35,436 bases of DNA from Candidatus Sumerlaeia bacterium. Lineage in GTDB: Bacteria > Sumerlaeota > Sumerlaeia > JADFCW01. The notes below the pieces were generated by a model. It was given only the letters and a program-made list of their open reading frames with translations, searched no databases and was not told the DNA's origin. The translations under genes were made by a program, and so were the position numbers. This document shows, one piece after another, positions 24,340 through 31,482 of the stretch (positions within the stretch are counted from its first letter, which is position 1; each line of letters starts with the position of its first letter). Location: positions 1-35,436 of the forward strand of contig JAOAGV010000004.1 in the NCBI GenBank assembly GCA_026415575.1, in the 5' to 3' direction.

Positions 24340-24807
24340 TCAGTTCATTCGCCAGATTGCATAATTCAAGCCGGTTGCAAAGCCAACCCACACCCAATAG
24401 GGCAGAAGAAGAATTGCGGCCGGTGGTTTGATTTGCCAGAAAGAAATGATTGTAGCGGCGATGAATGTCCATAGGAGCACGACATCTATCAACGCAGCGG
24501 CCGGATGTTTTAGGCCAAAAAACAACGGCGACCATGCAGCATTGAGAGCCAACTGGACGGCGAAAAAGACCATCGCAGTCTTGGCACCGGCCAGACCGCG
24601 CTCGCGCCACACAATCCACGCCGCAACAGCCATCGAAAGATACAGGGCCGTCCAGACCGGCCCGAACACCCAGCCGGGCGGGGTCCATGCCGGTTTCCGC
24701 AGTGCAGGATACCACGTGGCAACCGACGTGCTGGTGAAGAAAGCGCCCAGCACGGCGGGCACGAAGCAGACGGCGACAAACCCCGCCAAGGCAATCCATG
24801 GCTTCAT
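24340..24807 (-). CDS. tspO: TspO/MBR-family membrane protein
   Basis: 155 residues with five hydrophobic segments, the TspO/peripheral benzodiazepine receptor layout. Diagnostic sequence includes WYPALRKPAWTPPGWVFGPVW and QLALNAAWSPLFFGL, and the end FATGLNYAIWRMN. TspO binds tetrapyrroles and related ligands in the membrane; its precise role in bacteria is debated. ATG at 24807 is chosen because GGTGAG lies seven bases upstream; the frame remains open to a TTG at 24822. It starts 38 bases after the glgC stop, so cotranscription with glgC is likely. Confidence 0.94.
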   Translation of the reverse strand: MKPWIALAGFVAVCFVPAVLGAFFTSTSVATWYPALRKPAWTPPGWVFGPVWTALYLSMAVAAWIVWRERGLAGAKTAMVFFAVQLALNAAWSPLFFGLKHPAAALIDVVLLWTFIAATIISFWQIKPPAAILLLPYWVWVGFATGLNYAIWRMN

Positions 24808-24845
24808 GTCGAATCTCACCAAGTAAAGGCCTGCGAAAGCGGCGT

Positions 24846-26114
24846 CTAAAAAGCGCCCAAGCCGTCGGTCTCGGCAGCCAGCATGGGCAAATCCTCAGGA
24901 GGTGCAGCGATGCCGCCGCGCGGCAGCACTACGATGTTGGCCGCGCGATCGAGATGACAGCGCGGATCGCTGGCGGCGCTTTCGGGAGAGATGTGCGCTC
25001 CCGGCGGGATTTCGTTGAACCGGTCCAAGATCGCCCGCCGGATGACCGCGCCGGCGCCGATATGGGTATGTTCCATGATGATGGACTCTTCGATTACGGC
25101 CTCCGGTTCGATGACCACACCCCGGCCGACGACTGACCGCCGCAGCGTGGCGCGCTCAATCCGGCCGCCCTCGCCGACAAGAGAGTCCTCGATAACTGCC
25201 GACAGGAAGCTGGTCGGCGGCATCGTGGCCCGCGCCGGATAGATCGGCCATTTCATGTTGCGCAAATCAAAAAGGGGTTGGGGGCCGAGCAGGTCCATGT
25301 GGGCTGCCCAGTAGGAGCCGATCGTGCCGACGTCGCACCAATAGCCGCGTTGTTCATAGGGTTTGCGGTCGGGAATCTCATTCGCCTCGAAATTGTACGC
25401 CCAAGCGCGTCCGCGTGCCACCAGTTGGGGAAAGACATCGCGCGACAGGTCGGTCGGGCTGGCGCTCTGGCCGGCCTGTCGCATCAGCACCTCGACCAAC
25501 ACATCCGGTTGAAACAGGTAACAGCCCATCGAAGCAAACGCGCAATCGGGCCGTTCGCGCATAGGCTGTGGATTGTCGGGCTTTTCCACAAATTCCTCGA
25601 TAAGTCCATCCGCATTGGCCTTGGCCACGCCCAGCCGTTTGCGTGCCTGCGCCAGCGGAACCGGCGAACACGCCAGTGTGACCTCGGCACCCCATTCGCG
25701 ATGGCGCGCGAGCATCTGGGTGACATCCATGCGGAACACGAGATCGCCGGCGAAAATAGCCACAGCGTCAGGCTGGAACGTCTGGACGAGATTCAGATTT
25801 TGCGCCACGGCGTCGGCGCTGCCGCGATACCACAGCTCGCCGTGGCGCATTTGGGGCGGAACCACCGTGATAAAGGCGTCAATGCCGATGCCGCGGCCCA
25901 ACCATCCGGTGCGCAGATGCTCGATCAGCGATTGGGAGCGGTATTGCACGAGCACGTAGATGGCATGGATGCCGGAGTTGACGAGATTGCTGAGGGCAAA
26001 ATCCACAATGCGGTAATTGCCGCCAAACGGCACGGCCGGTTTGGTGCGATGGCGCGTCAGCGGGAAAAGCCGCTGCCCTTTTCCCCCTGCCAGAATCATG
26101 GCCAGAACGCGCAT
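24846..26114 (-). CDS. glgC: Glucose-1-phosphate adenylyltransferase
   Basis: 422 residues from ATG at 26114 (MRVLAMILAGGKGQRLFPLT); GGAG lies four bases upstream, and an in-frame start 13 codons earlier is less likely. The ADP-glucose pyrophosphorylase signature is complete: GGKGQRLFPLTRHRTKPAVP, FGGNYRIVDFALSN, AIFAGDLVFRMD and the C-terminal left-handed beta-helix (SLVGEGGRIERATLRRSVVG) that usually carries allosteric sites. The enzyme makes ADP-glucose, the committed step of bacterial glycogen synthesis. No glycogen synthase gene is present, so the pathway must be completed elsewhere. It heads the minus-strand run ending at the aldehyde dehydrogenase. Confidence 0.95.
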   Translation of the reverse strand: MRVLAMILAGGKGQRLFPLTRHRTKPAVPFGGNYRIVDFALSNLVNSGIHAIYVLVQYRSQSLIEHLRTGWLGRGIGIDAFITVVPPQMRHGELWYRGSADAVAQNLNLVQTFQPDAVAIFAGDLVFRMDVTQMLARHREWGAEVTLACSPVPLAQARKRLGVAKANADGLIEEFVEKPDNPQPMRERPDCAFASMGCYLFQPDVLVEVLMRQAGQSASPTDLSRDVFPQLVARGRAWAYNFEANEIPDRKPYEQRGYWCDVGTIGSYWAAHMDLLGPQPLFDLRNMKWPIYPARATMPPTSFLSAVIEDSLVGEGGRIERATLRRSVVGRGVVIEPEAVIEESIIMEHTHIGAGAVIRRAILDRFNEIPPGAHISPESAASDPRCHLDRAANIVVLPRGGIAAPPEDLPMLAAETDGLGAF

Positions 26115-26269
26115 GGACTCCACCCCTGCCGGACAAGGATAACCCGAAGTCAACGACCCTCTCGACCCGCTCCCGAAATTGCTACGGTTCGAAATCTCTG
26201 CGTGTGTGTTTCAACCCAACTGTCCTGAACTGTGAACTCTGCTGCGTTTGGGGTCAAGTTAGAATCCTG

Positions 26270-26484
26270 CTACGCCCTGTTGGCTTTGATCCTTCTGACA
26301 AGGCTTAAGGCAGAGGCACCAAGCGAGAAAACAGTGGCAAGCATGCGGCGGCGAATGATTGCAATGAATCCATCATTTGTGATTTGAGCTGCTTTGCGCA
26401 GATTGTGGCCGGACCAGCAAAATGCGAAATGCAGGCGGGAGAGTATCGCGTGATTTCCGGATGTTGAGGTTCCTTTCCGGTCCT
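26270..26484 (-). pseudogene. Possible transposase C-terminal remnant
   Basis: Minus-strand frame open for about 71 codons and ending at 26270. It reads SRLHFAFCWSGHNLRKAAQI and ends VRRIKANRA. The wording FAFCWSGHNLRKA resembles transposase C-termini of IS5/IS1182-like elements, but there is no start, catalytic residue or inverted repeat. Treat as a weak hint. Confidence 0.25.
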
Positions 26485-26511
26485 AAAGGGCGCGAAAAGA
26501 TATAATTTTAG

Positions 26512-26606
26512 CACAGGCAGGACACCCGCGCTGCGTCGGGCCCGCGGCGTTCTGCCTGTGACTCTCCAGGGCGTCTGGGATGAGCCTCGTTTGACGCCCC
26601 GGAGAG
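26512..26606 (-). terminator. Two adjacent hairpins downstream of hppA
   Basis: Reading from hppA, the first hairpin pairs 14 bases (26593-26606 with 26562-26575, one G-U pair in RNA). One base later comes a second stem of nine perfect pairs, CACAGGCAG (26512-26520) with CTGCCTGTG (26552-26560), containing an inner CCGCG/CGCGG stem. AT-rich sequence follows. Probably an hppA transcription end or mRNA-stabilising structure; a mobile palindrome is also possible. Confidence 0.5.
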
Positions 26607-26635
26607 GCAATATCGAAAAACGTACGGTATGCTTT

Positions 26636-28783
26636 TTACAGGAACAGCGGCGCCAGCACCAGCGTGATTGTGCTTAGAAGCTTGATCAGCACGTGCAGCG
26701 ACGGGCCGGCCGTGTCCTTCAGCGGATCGCCGACCGTGTCGCCCACGACCGCCGCCTTGTGGGCGTCGGACCCCTTGCCGCCCAGCTGACCGGTCTCGAT
26801 GTATTTCTTGGCGTTGTCCCAAGCGCCCCCGCCGTTGTTCATCAAAAGCGCCATGAGAATCCCAGCAATGGTGCCGATCATCAGCAGGGCCGCCACCGCC
26901 TCGGCAGCCGTTCCCGGACGCACCGGCAGGTACTTGAAGCTAAAGCCCACAGCAGCCACAAAAACCAGCGGCAAAATACCGGGGATGACCATGGCTTTCA
27001 GCGCACCGCCGGTCACAATGTCCACACACTTTCCGTAATCCGGCTTCTCCGTTCCCTGCATAATGCCGGGCCGTTCTCTGAATTGCTGGCGGACGGCCTC
27101 GATCACCTTTTGCGCGGCCTTGCCGACAGCACGGATGGCCATGGCGCTGAACAGGAAGATGAGCATCGCGCCCAGCAGGCCGCCGATAAACACCGGCACG
27201 CGTCCGATGTCCACTTGTTTGGTGAACGAGGGCATATATTTGACGACCTCGTCGAGGTAGGCGCTGAACAGAAGGAAAGCTGCCAGCGCTGCGCTGCCGA
27301 TCGCATACCCTTTGGTCAGGGCCTTGGTCGTGTTGCCGATCGAATCCAGCCGGTCGGTCCGCTCGCGAACTTCTTTGGGTTGGTCGGACATTTCGACGAT
27401 GCCGCCGGCATTGTCCGTAATCGGTCCGAACGTGTCCATGGCCAGAATATAGCCGCAGGTGGCCAGCATGCCCATGGTGGCAACGGCCGTGCCGTATAGC
27501 CCACCGTTGGGCGCGCCCGGATAAACCGCCATGCCCATTTTACCCAGCCAGTAGGACAACATGATGGCGGCGGAGATCACGATAACCGGCACTGCCGTGC
27601 ATTCGAGGGCCACCGAAAACCCGCTGATGATGGTCGTGGCCGGACCCGTCTTGCACGATTCGGCAATCGAAAGCACCGGCCGATAGCGGTATTCTGTGTA
27701 GTATTGCGTGATCCAAACATACAGGTAACTGGTCACGATACCGACCACGCCGGCAGCGAAAAACCACATGTTCGCCTTGAGCAGCCATACGACCGAGATG
27801 AAGAAGCCCGCGATCGCAAGCACCGTGGTGATCAGATAGCCGCGGTTGAGCGCTTTCATCGGGTCTTCGTTCCCTTTGATCTGAACTGAATAGACGCCGA
27901 TGATGGAGGCAATGAGACCGAAGGCACGCGCCAGAAGCGGGAAAATGATGCCCTTGGCGCCGAAGACGGGAATCAGCGCCATGCCGAGAATCATCGCGCC
28001 GATGTTCTCCGCCGCCGTGGACTCGAACAGGTCGGCGCCACGACCCGCGCAGTCGCCCACGTTGTCGCCCACAAGGTCGGCGATCACCGCAGGGTTGCGG
28101 GGGTCGTCTTCGGGAATGCCGGCCTCGACTTTGCCGACCAAATCGGCGCCCACATCGGCGGCCTTTGTGTAAATTCCGCCGCCCAACTGCGCAAACAAGG
28201 CGACAAAGGACGCACCAAAACCGAATCCGACCAGCTGCAGTGGCACTACATAGTCAGGCCCCACATTGCTCAACCCGCCGTAAATCAAGAAGAGCAGGCC
28301 GACGCCAAACAGCGACATCGAAACCACCAGCAGGCCCGACACCGCTCCGCCCCGCATGGCAATCTGAAGGGCGCGGTTCAGGTCGGAGCGGGCCGCCGCG
28401 GCCGCGCGAATGTTCGACCGGATGGAGATATACATGCCGACAAAACCGGCAAAACCCGAGCACACGGCTCCAAGAATGAAGGAAATCACCGTCTTGATCG
28501 CCAATTCGCGCTGGGTCATTCCATGTGGAATGTCCAAGTGTGTCTTCAAGTAGAAAAAGAGCAGAATGAAGGCGACCACGATACAAATGGCAATGATCGT
28601 GCGATACTGCCTCCGGAGAAACGCCTCGGCGCCCTGTTGGATGGCGTCTGAAATCTCCTGCATCCGTTCGGTGCCGCGGTCTTGGCTCAAAACCCACTTG
28701 GCCAGGGCATAAATCGTGTAAAGCGCCCCGAACGAGATGAGCATTGCGACGAAGAACCCTCCCGATGCCAGAAACTTGTCCAT
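26636..28783 (-). CDS. hppA: Membrane-bound proton-translocating pyrophosphatase
   Basis: 715 residues, about 15-16 hydrophobic helices, full length. It couples pyrophosphate hydrolysis to ion pumping across the inner membrane. The active-site region DVGADLVGKVEAGIPEDD and GDNVGDCAGRGADLFEST and the C-terminal GDTVGDPLKDTAGPSLH are intact. The potassium-dependence site reads GNTTKALTKG, with Lys where K+-dependent enzymes have Ala, so a K+-independent H+ pump is predicted. AAGGAG lies about seven bases before the ATG. Promoter boxes are at 28922-28949. The gene seems to be monocistronic. Confidence 0.96.
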   Translation of the reverse strand: MDKFLASGGFFVAMLISFGALYTIYALAKWVLSQDRGTERMQEISDAIQQGAEAFLRRQYRTIIAICIVVAFILLFFYLKTHLDIPHGMTQRELAIKTVISFILGAVCSGFAGFVGMYISIRSNIRAAAAARSDLNRALQIAMRGGAVSGLLVVSMSLFGVGLLFLIYGGLSNVGPDYVVPLQLVGFGFGASFVALFAQLGGGIYTKAADVGADLVGKVEAGIPEDDPRNPAVIADLVGDNVGDCAGRGADLFESTAAENIGAMILGMALIPVFGAKGIIFPLLARAFGLIASIIGVYSVQIKGNEDPMKALNRGYLITTVLAIAGFFISVVWLLKANMWFFAAGVVGIVTSYLYVWITQYYTEYRYRPVLSIAESCKTGPATTIISGFSVALECTAVPVIVISAAIMLSYWLGKMGMAVYPGAPNGGLYGTAVATMGMLATCGYILAMDTFGPITDNAGGIVEMSDQPKEVRERTDRLDSIGNTTKALTKGYAIGSAALAAFLLFSAYLDEVVKYMPSFTKQVDIGRVPVFIGGLLGAMLIFLFSAMAIRAVGKAAQKVIEAVRQQFRERPGIMQGTEKPDYGKCVDIVTGGALKAMVIPGILPLVFVAAVGFSFKYLPVRPGTAAEAVAALLMIGTIAGILMALLMNNGGGAWDNAKKYIETGQLGGKGSDAHKAAVVGDTVGDPLKDTAGPSLHVLIKLLSTITLVLAPLFL

Positions 28784-28921
28784 TCTTTTTCTCCTTTCTT
28801 TATTTCCGCCGGGCCACCCTCACCGGCGCCCGAACATGTTGCCTAAAACAAACAAAACCAACGCCTCACGCAGAAAACCTCAGCAAGAGTTCTGCATGCC
28901 GCGCAAAAAAGAAACGGCTTA

Positions 28922-28949
28922 CTTATGGTTGCCGGCGCCGTGTTGTCAA
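28922..28949 (-). promoter_or_regulatory. Candidate promoter of hppA
   Basis: On the minus strand a perfect TTGACA (28944-28949) and CATAAG (28922-28927, four of six) are 16 bases apart. The leader would be about 130 bases. Sequence match only. Confidence 0.5.
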
Positions 28950-29124
28950 ATGCTGATTTGCAAAAAAGCCTCGGCCGAATTTCTACAATAAGTTCGGTCC
29001 CTCGCACGCGATTGCTCTCCGGCAGCGCCGAGAGTGGGGGCTTCAAAACTTTTTCAAGATGCCCGGGATTCTTTCGCCGAGATTCTTTCCAAAACCCAAG
29101 CAGTGAGCATGGTTCGTTCAACCT

Positions 29125-29159
29125 TTTGGACTGCGACAGCATGGCTGCCGCGGTCCAAA
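29125..29159. repeat. 35-base hairpin
   Basis: TTTGGAC (29125-29131) pairs with GTCCAAA (29153-29159) and the pairing continues inward to a 3-base ATG loop: 15 of 16 positions pair on the plus strand, counting one G-T. No T-run follows. It is probably a palindromic repeat or a structured RNA. Confidence 0.6.
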
Positions 29160-29345
29160 TGATTAGGCATCTGTGCAGATTTACCGGCGGTTAAGGGCCG
29201 GCAGGCGCCGCGACAGTCTGCAATATCTGGGATGTCATTCATTGCCCAACAAATAATTACTGCGACAAGATTTTTTGTACGCCCGCTCTTGTGATTATGA
29301 GAAATGCCGGTTAGGGGCTCCGTTATTTCGCGCACGTCGGCCTTA

Positions 29346-29435
29346 GAGTCTATCCGAAAACCGTTCGATCGGGGCTTGGGCGTGCCGCTCAAGCATCTTG
29401 GCCGAGACGGCCAAGCCACGTTTTCGGATAGGCTC
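29346..29435. mobile_element. 90-bp MITE-like element with TTA target duplication
   Basis: Terminal inverted repeats GAGTCTATCCGAAAAC (29346-29361) and GTTTTCGGATAGGCTC (29420-29435) differ at one position and are flanked by direct TTA copies (29343-29345 and 29436-29438). Inside are two further hairpins: 29374-29394 (nine pairs with one G-T, 3-base loop) and 29397-29415 (CTTGGCC/GGCCAAG, 5-base loop). Thus the RNA would be a three-way junction. GAG-CCTATCC-like ends and a TNA duplication fit IS5-family-derived MITEs. There is no transposase in it. The right-hand TTA is the lipA stop codon. Confidence 0.65.
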
Positions 29436-30290
29436 TTATGGGATCAGGCATTTGCCTGCGTGATATGAACTTCTTACCATCGGTCCGGACAGTATCTGCG
29501 GGATGCCCATAGCGCTGCCTACCGCGGCCCAATGGTCGAACTCCTCCGGCGATACATACCGCGCCACAGGCAGTTGCGCGCGAGTGGGCTGAAGATACTG
29601 CCCTAAGGTGACAATCGAGCAGCCGGCATGGTGCAGGCGGGCAAGAACGTCGGCAATCTCGACGTCGGTTTCCCCCAAACCCAGCATGAGCCCGCTCTTG
29701 ACAGCGAGGTCGGGGCGCTTGCAATGGGCGGTTTCCAACAAGGCCAGCGACCGCTCGAAATCGGCTTCCGGCCGGACCGATGGATACAGACGCGGAACGG
29801 TCTCAACGTTGTGATTGAATACATCAATCGGTGCGGCCAGCACCTCATCGAGGCTTTCGGCCCTGCCGCCGAAATCCGGCACGAGCACCTCGACCGTGCT
29901 GTCGGGCAGGACCTGTTTGACCGCCTCGGCACAGCGGCGAAAATGCAAGGCACCGCCGTCGGCCAAATCATCGCGCGTCACCGACGTAATGACCACATGG
30001 CGCAATGCCATCGCGCGCGCAGCTTGGGCAAGGCGTTGGGGCTCGTCCCGGTCAGGCGCAAGCGGCTGCCCTTGCCGGACGGCGCAGAACCGGCAGCGGC
30101 GCGTGCACACGCGGCCCAGAATCATGAATGTTGCCGTCCCTTCACCAAAACACTCTCCGCGGTTCGGACATTGCGCCTCCTCGCAGACGGTGGCCAGACG
30201 CAAGTGCCGCAAGACCGCAGAGGTTTGACCCGCGGCCGCACCAGCCGGAATTCTGGCCTTGATCCAGTCGGGATGTCGGCGTGCGTTCAT
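29436..30290 (-). CDS. lipA: Lipoyl synthase
   Basis: 284 residues. It inserts two sulfur atoms into octanoylated carrier domains to make lipoate for 2-oxoacid dehydrogenases and the glycine cleavage system. The auxiliary cluster motif CEEAQCPNRGEC (C36, C41, C47), the radical SAM motif CTRRCRFC (C62, C66, C69) and the C-terminal RSSYHA, whose serine ligates the auxiliary cluster, are all present. The protein ends only five residues after RSSYHA, shorter than many homologues, and its TAA stop coincides with the target duplication of the MITE-like element. It follows the adaptor gene by 28 bases. No lipB is in the window. Confidence 0.95.
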   Translation of the reverse strand: MNARRHPDWIKARIPAGAAAGQTSAVLRHLRLATVCEEAQCPNRGECFGEGTATFMILGRVCTRRCRFCAVRQGQPLAPDRDEPQRLAQAARAMALRHVVITSVTRDDLADGGALHFRRCAEAVKQVLPDSTVEVLVPDFGGRAESLDEVLAAPIDVFNHNVETVPRLYPSVRPEADFERSLALLETAHCKRPDLAVKSGLMLGLGETDVEIADVLARLHHAGCSIVTLGQYLQPTRAQLPVARYVSPEEFDHWAAVGSAMGIPQILSGPMVRSSYHAGKCLIP

Positions 30291-30318
30291 CGGCGGGGGA
30301 AAATGCAGCGTTACATGC

Positions 30319-31431
30319 CTATTTGGGCGGTACAGATGGTGCGGGCGCAGGTGGCGGCGCCGGCGGCAGTACTACAACATCGCCTTGGCGCAAGCCTTCG
30401 AGCACTTCGCACCGCGCGCCGTCCGAGCGTCCAATACGGATCGTGCGCTCCTTGGGTTGGTTCTGTTCGAGTACGACCACGCGCGGCTCGGCATTGACCC
30501 ACCGGATGGCTTTGACATCCAAGAGCAGCGCGTTGGATTTTTCGATGGCCACAATATGCGCCAAAGCAGTCAGACCGGGCCGGGCGGCCTCCCCCGGATT
30601 GCCATCCACGTTGATGCGTACCATGAAGCAGGTCTTGCCCGCACGATTCACTCCCTTGGGCAAAATGGAGGCAACGCGCCCCTGAAATCGCTTTTCGGGA
30701 AACGCCGGAAACGTGACCGTCGCTGCAAGATTGGGCTGAATCTCCGGAAGATATGCCTCGTCCACTTCCACCAGCACCGCGATCTTGGACAGATCGCTGA
30801 GGGTTAGAATCGGCTGACCGCTCTCGACCATGCCGGCGGAAATCACCTGACTCCGACGGATGGTACATTCGGTAATGACGCCGCTGGTGGGAGCGACAAT
30901 GACCAGCCGGTTGAAATCTGCCCGCGCGGCCTCGACAGCCAGTTGGGCCTTGGCGAGGGCCGCTTCGCGCGCGGCGACCTCGCATCGGCGCAATTCCAGT
31001 GTGTAGGTCGAAAAGGAAGGTATGCTTTTGCGTCCGCGCTCTCCGGCCGCCCGTTGTTGCTCCTGTTCGCATTCTGCCAGTTGCAAACGGGCCGTTTGCA
31101 GAAGAGCTTCGCATTCGCGCAATTCGGCCAGAGCGAGAGCCAACGCCCGGCTGGTCGGGGCCGGATCCAATTCCACCAGCCGCTGGCCTTTTTTCACGCT
31201 TTGTCCGATATCCACCGGCGCCGAGATGATCTCGCCGGCCATTCGCGCTTGAACGGGAATTTCTGCCGAGGGAACCACAATGCCCGAGACCGGAATGACG
31301 ATGCGCAGCAAGCCGGTCTGGACGACCGTGGTTTGTTGCTGGTCGCCTTTTTCAGGGGCAGCTGCGCTGAGCCACACGCACGCGGCGGTTGCCAGTGCCG
31401 CGGCAAGGTAAAATTTCAATTGTTTCCTCAT
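30319..31431 (-). CDS. HlyD/RND-type periplasmic adaptor (membrane fusion protein)
   Basis: 370 residues from ATG at 31431, where GGGGG lies seven bases upstream; an earlier in-frame GTG overlaps no ribosome site. An N-terminal hydrophobic segment (about 5-24, YLAAALATAACVWLSAAA) is a signal or anchor. A barrel-sandwich half (VSGIVVPSAEIPVQARMAGE) is followed by a long helical hairpin rich in Ala, Glu, Leu and Arg (about 85-170), the return half (APTSGVITECTIRRSQVISA) and a beta-barrel. The C-terminus is Pro-rich. Adaptors join inner-membrane pumps to an outer-membrane channel. No permease, ABC subunit or TolC gene is adjacent; the gene lies between a PpiC lipoprotein and lipA. Confidence 0.88.
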   Translation of the reverse strand: MRKQLKFYLAAALATAACVWLSAAAPEKGDQQQTTVVQTGLLRIVIPVSGIVVPSAEIPVQARMAGEIISAPVDIGQSVKKGQRLVELDPAPTSRALALALAELRECEALLQTARLQLAECEQEQQRAAGERGRKSIPSFSTYTLELRRCEVAAREAALAKAQLAVEAARADFNRLVIVAPTSGVITECTIRRSQVISAGMVESGQPILTLSDLSKIAVLVEVDEAYLPEIQPNLAATVTFPAFPEKRFQGRVASILPKGVNRAGKTCFMVRINVDGNPGEAARPGLTALAHIVAIEKSNALLLDVKAIRWVNAEPRVVVLEQNQPKERTIRIGRSDGARCEVLEGLRQGDVVVLPPAPPPAPAPSVPPK

Positions 31432-31482
31432 CGAGATGCCCCCTGTAGCATGGGGAAGTGGGTGCCGCGGTTTTTTCACCGC

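Larger units (their letters stand above)
26115..26635. other. Gap between hppA and glgC
   Basis: 521 bases. It holds a possible transposase remnant (26270-26484) and a double hairpin (26512-26606) just downstream of hppA. A 101-codon minus-strand frame at 26305-26610 is not credible. No other gene is seen. Confidence 0.55.
28784..29435. other. Gap between lipA and hppA with structured elements
   Basis: 652 bases without a credible gene. It contains the hppA promoter (28922-28949), a long hairpin (29125-29159), the MITE-like element (29346-29435), and a CTCACGCAGAAAACCTCAG stretch (28865-28883) of the common intergenic-repeat kind. The 99-codon minus-strand frame at 28843-29142 and others look random. 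Confidence 0.6.

Noticed and set aside
26305-26610. 101-codon minus-strand frame in the hppA-glgC gap
   Set aside because: It runs through hairpins, lacks a ribosome site and resembles nothing; a different frame fits the weak transposase likeness better.
28843-29142. 99-codon minus-strand frame upstream of hppA
   Set aside because: It overlaps promoter-like boxes and repeat sequence and has no ribosome site or family likeness.
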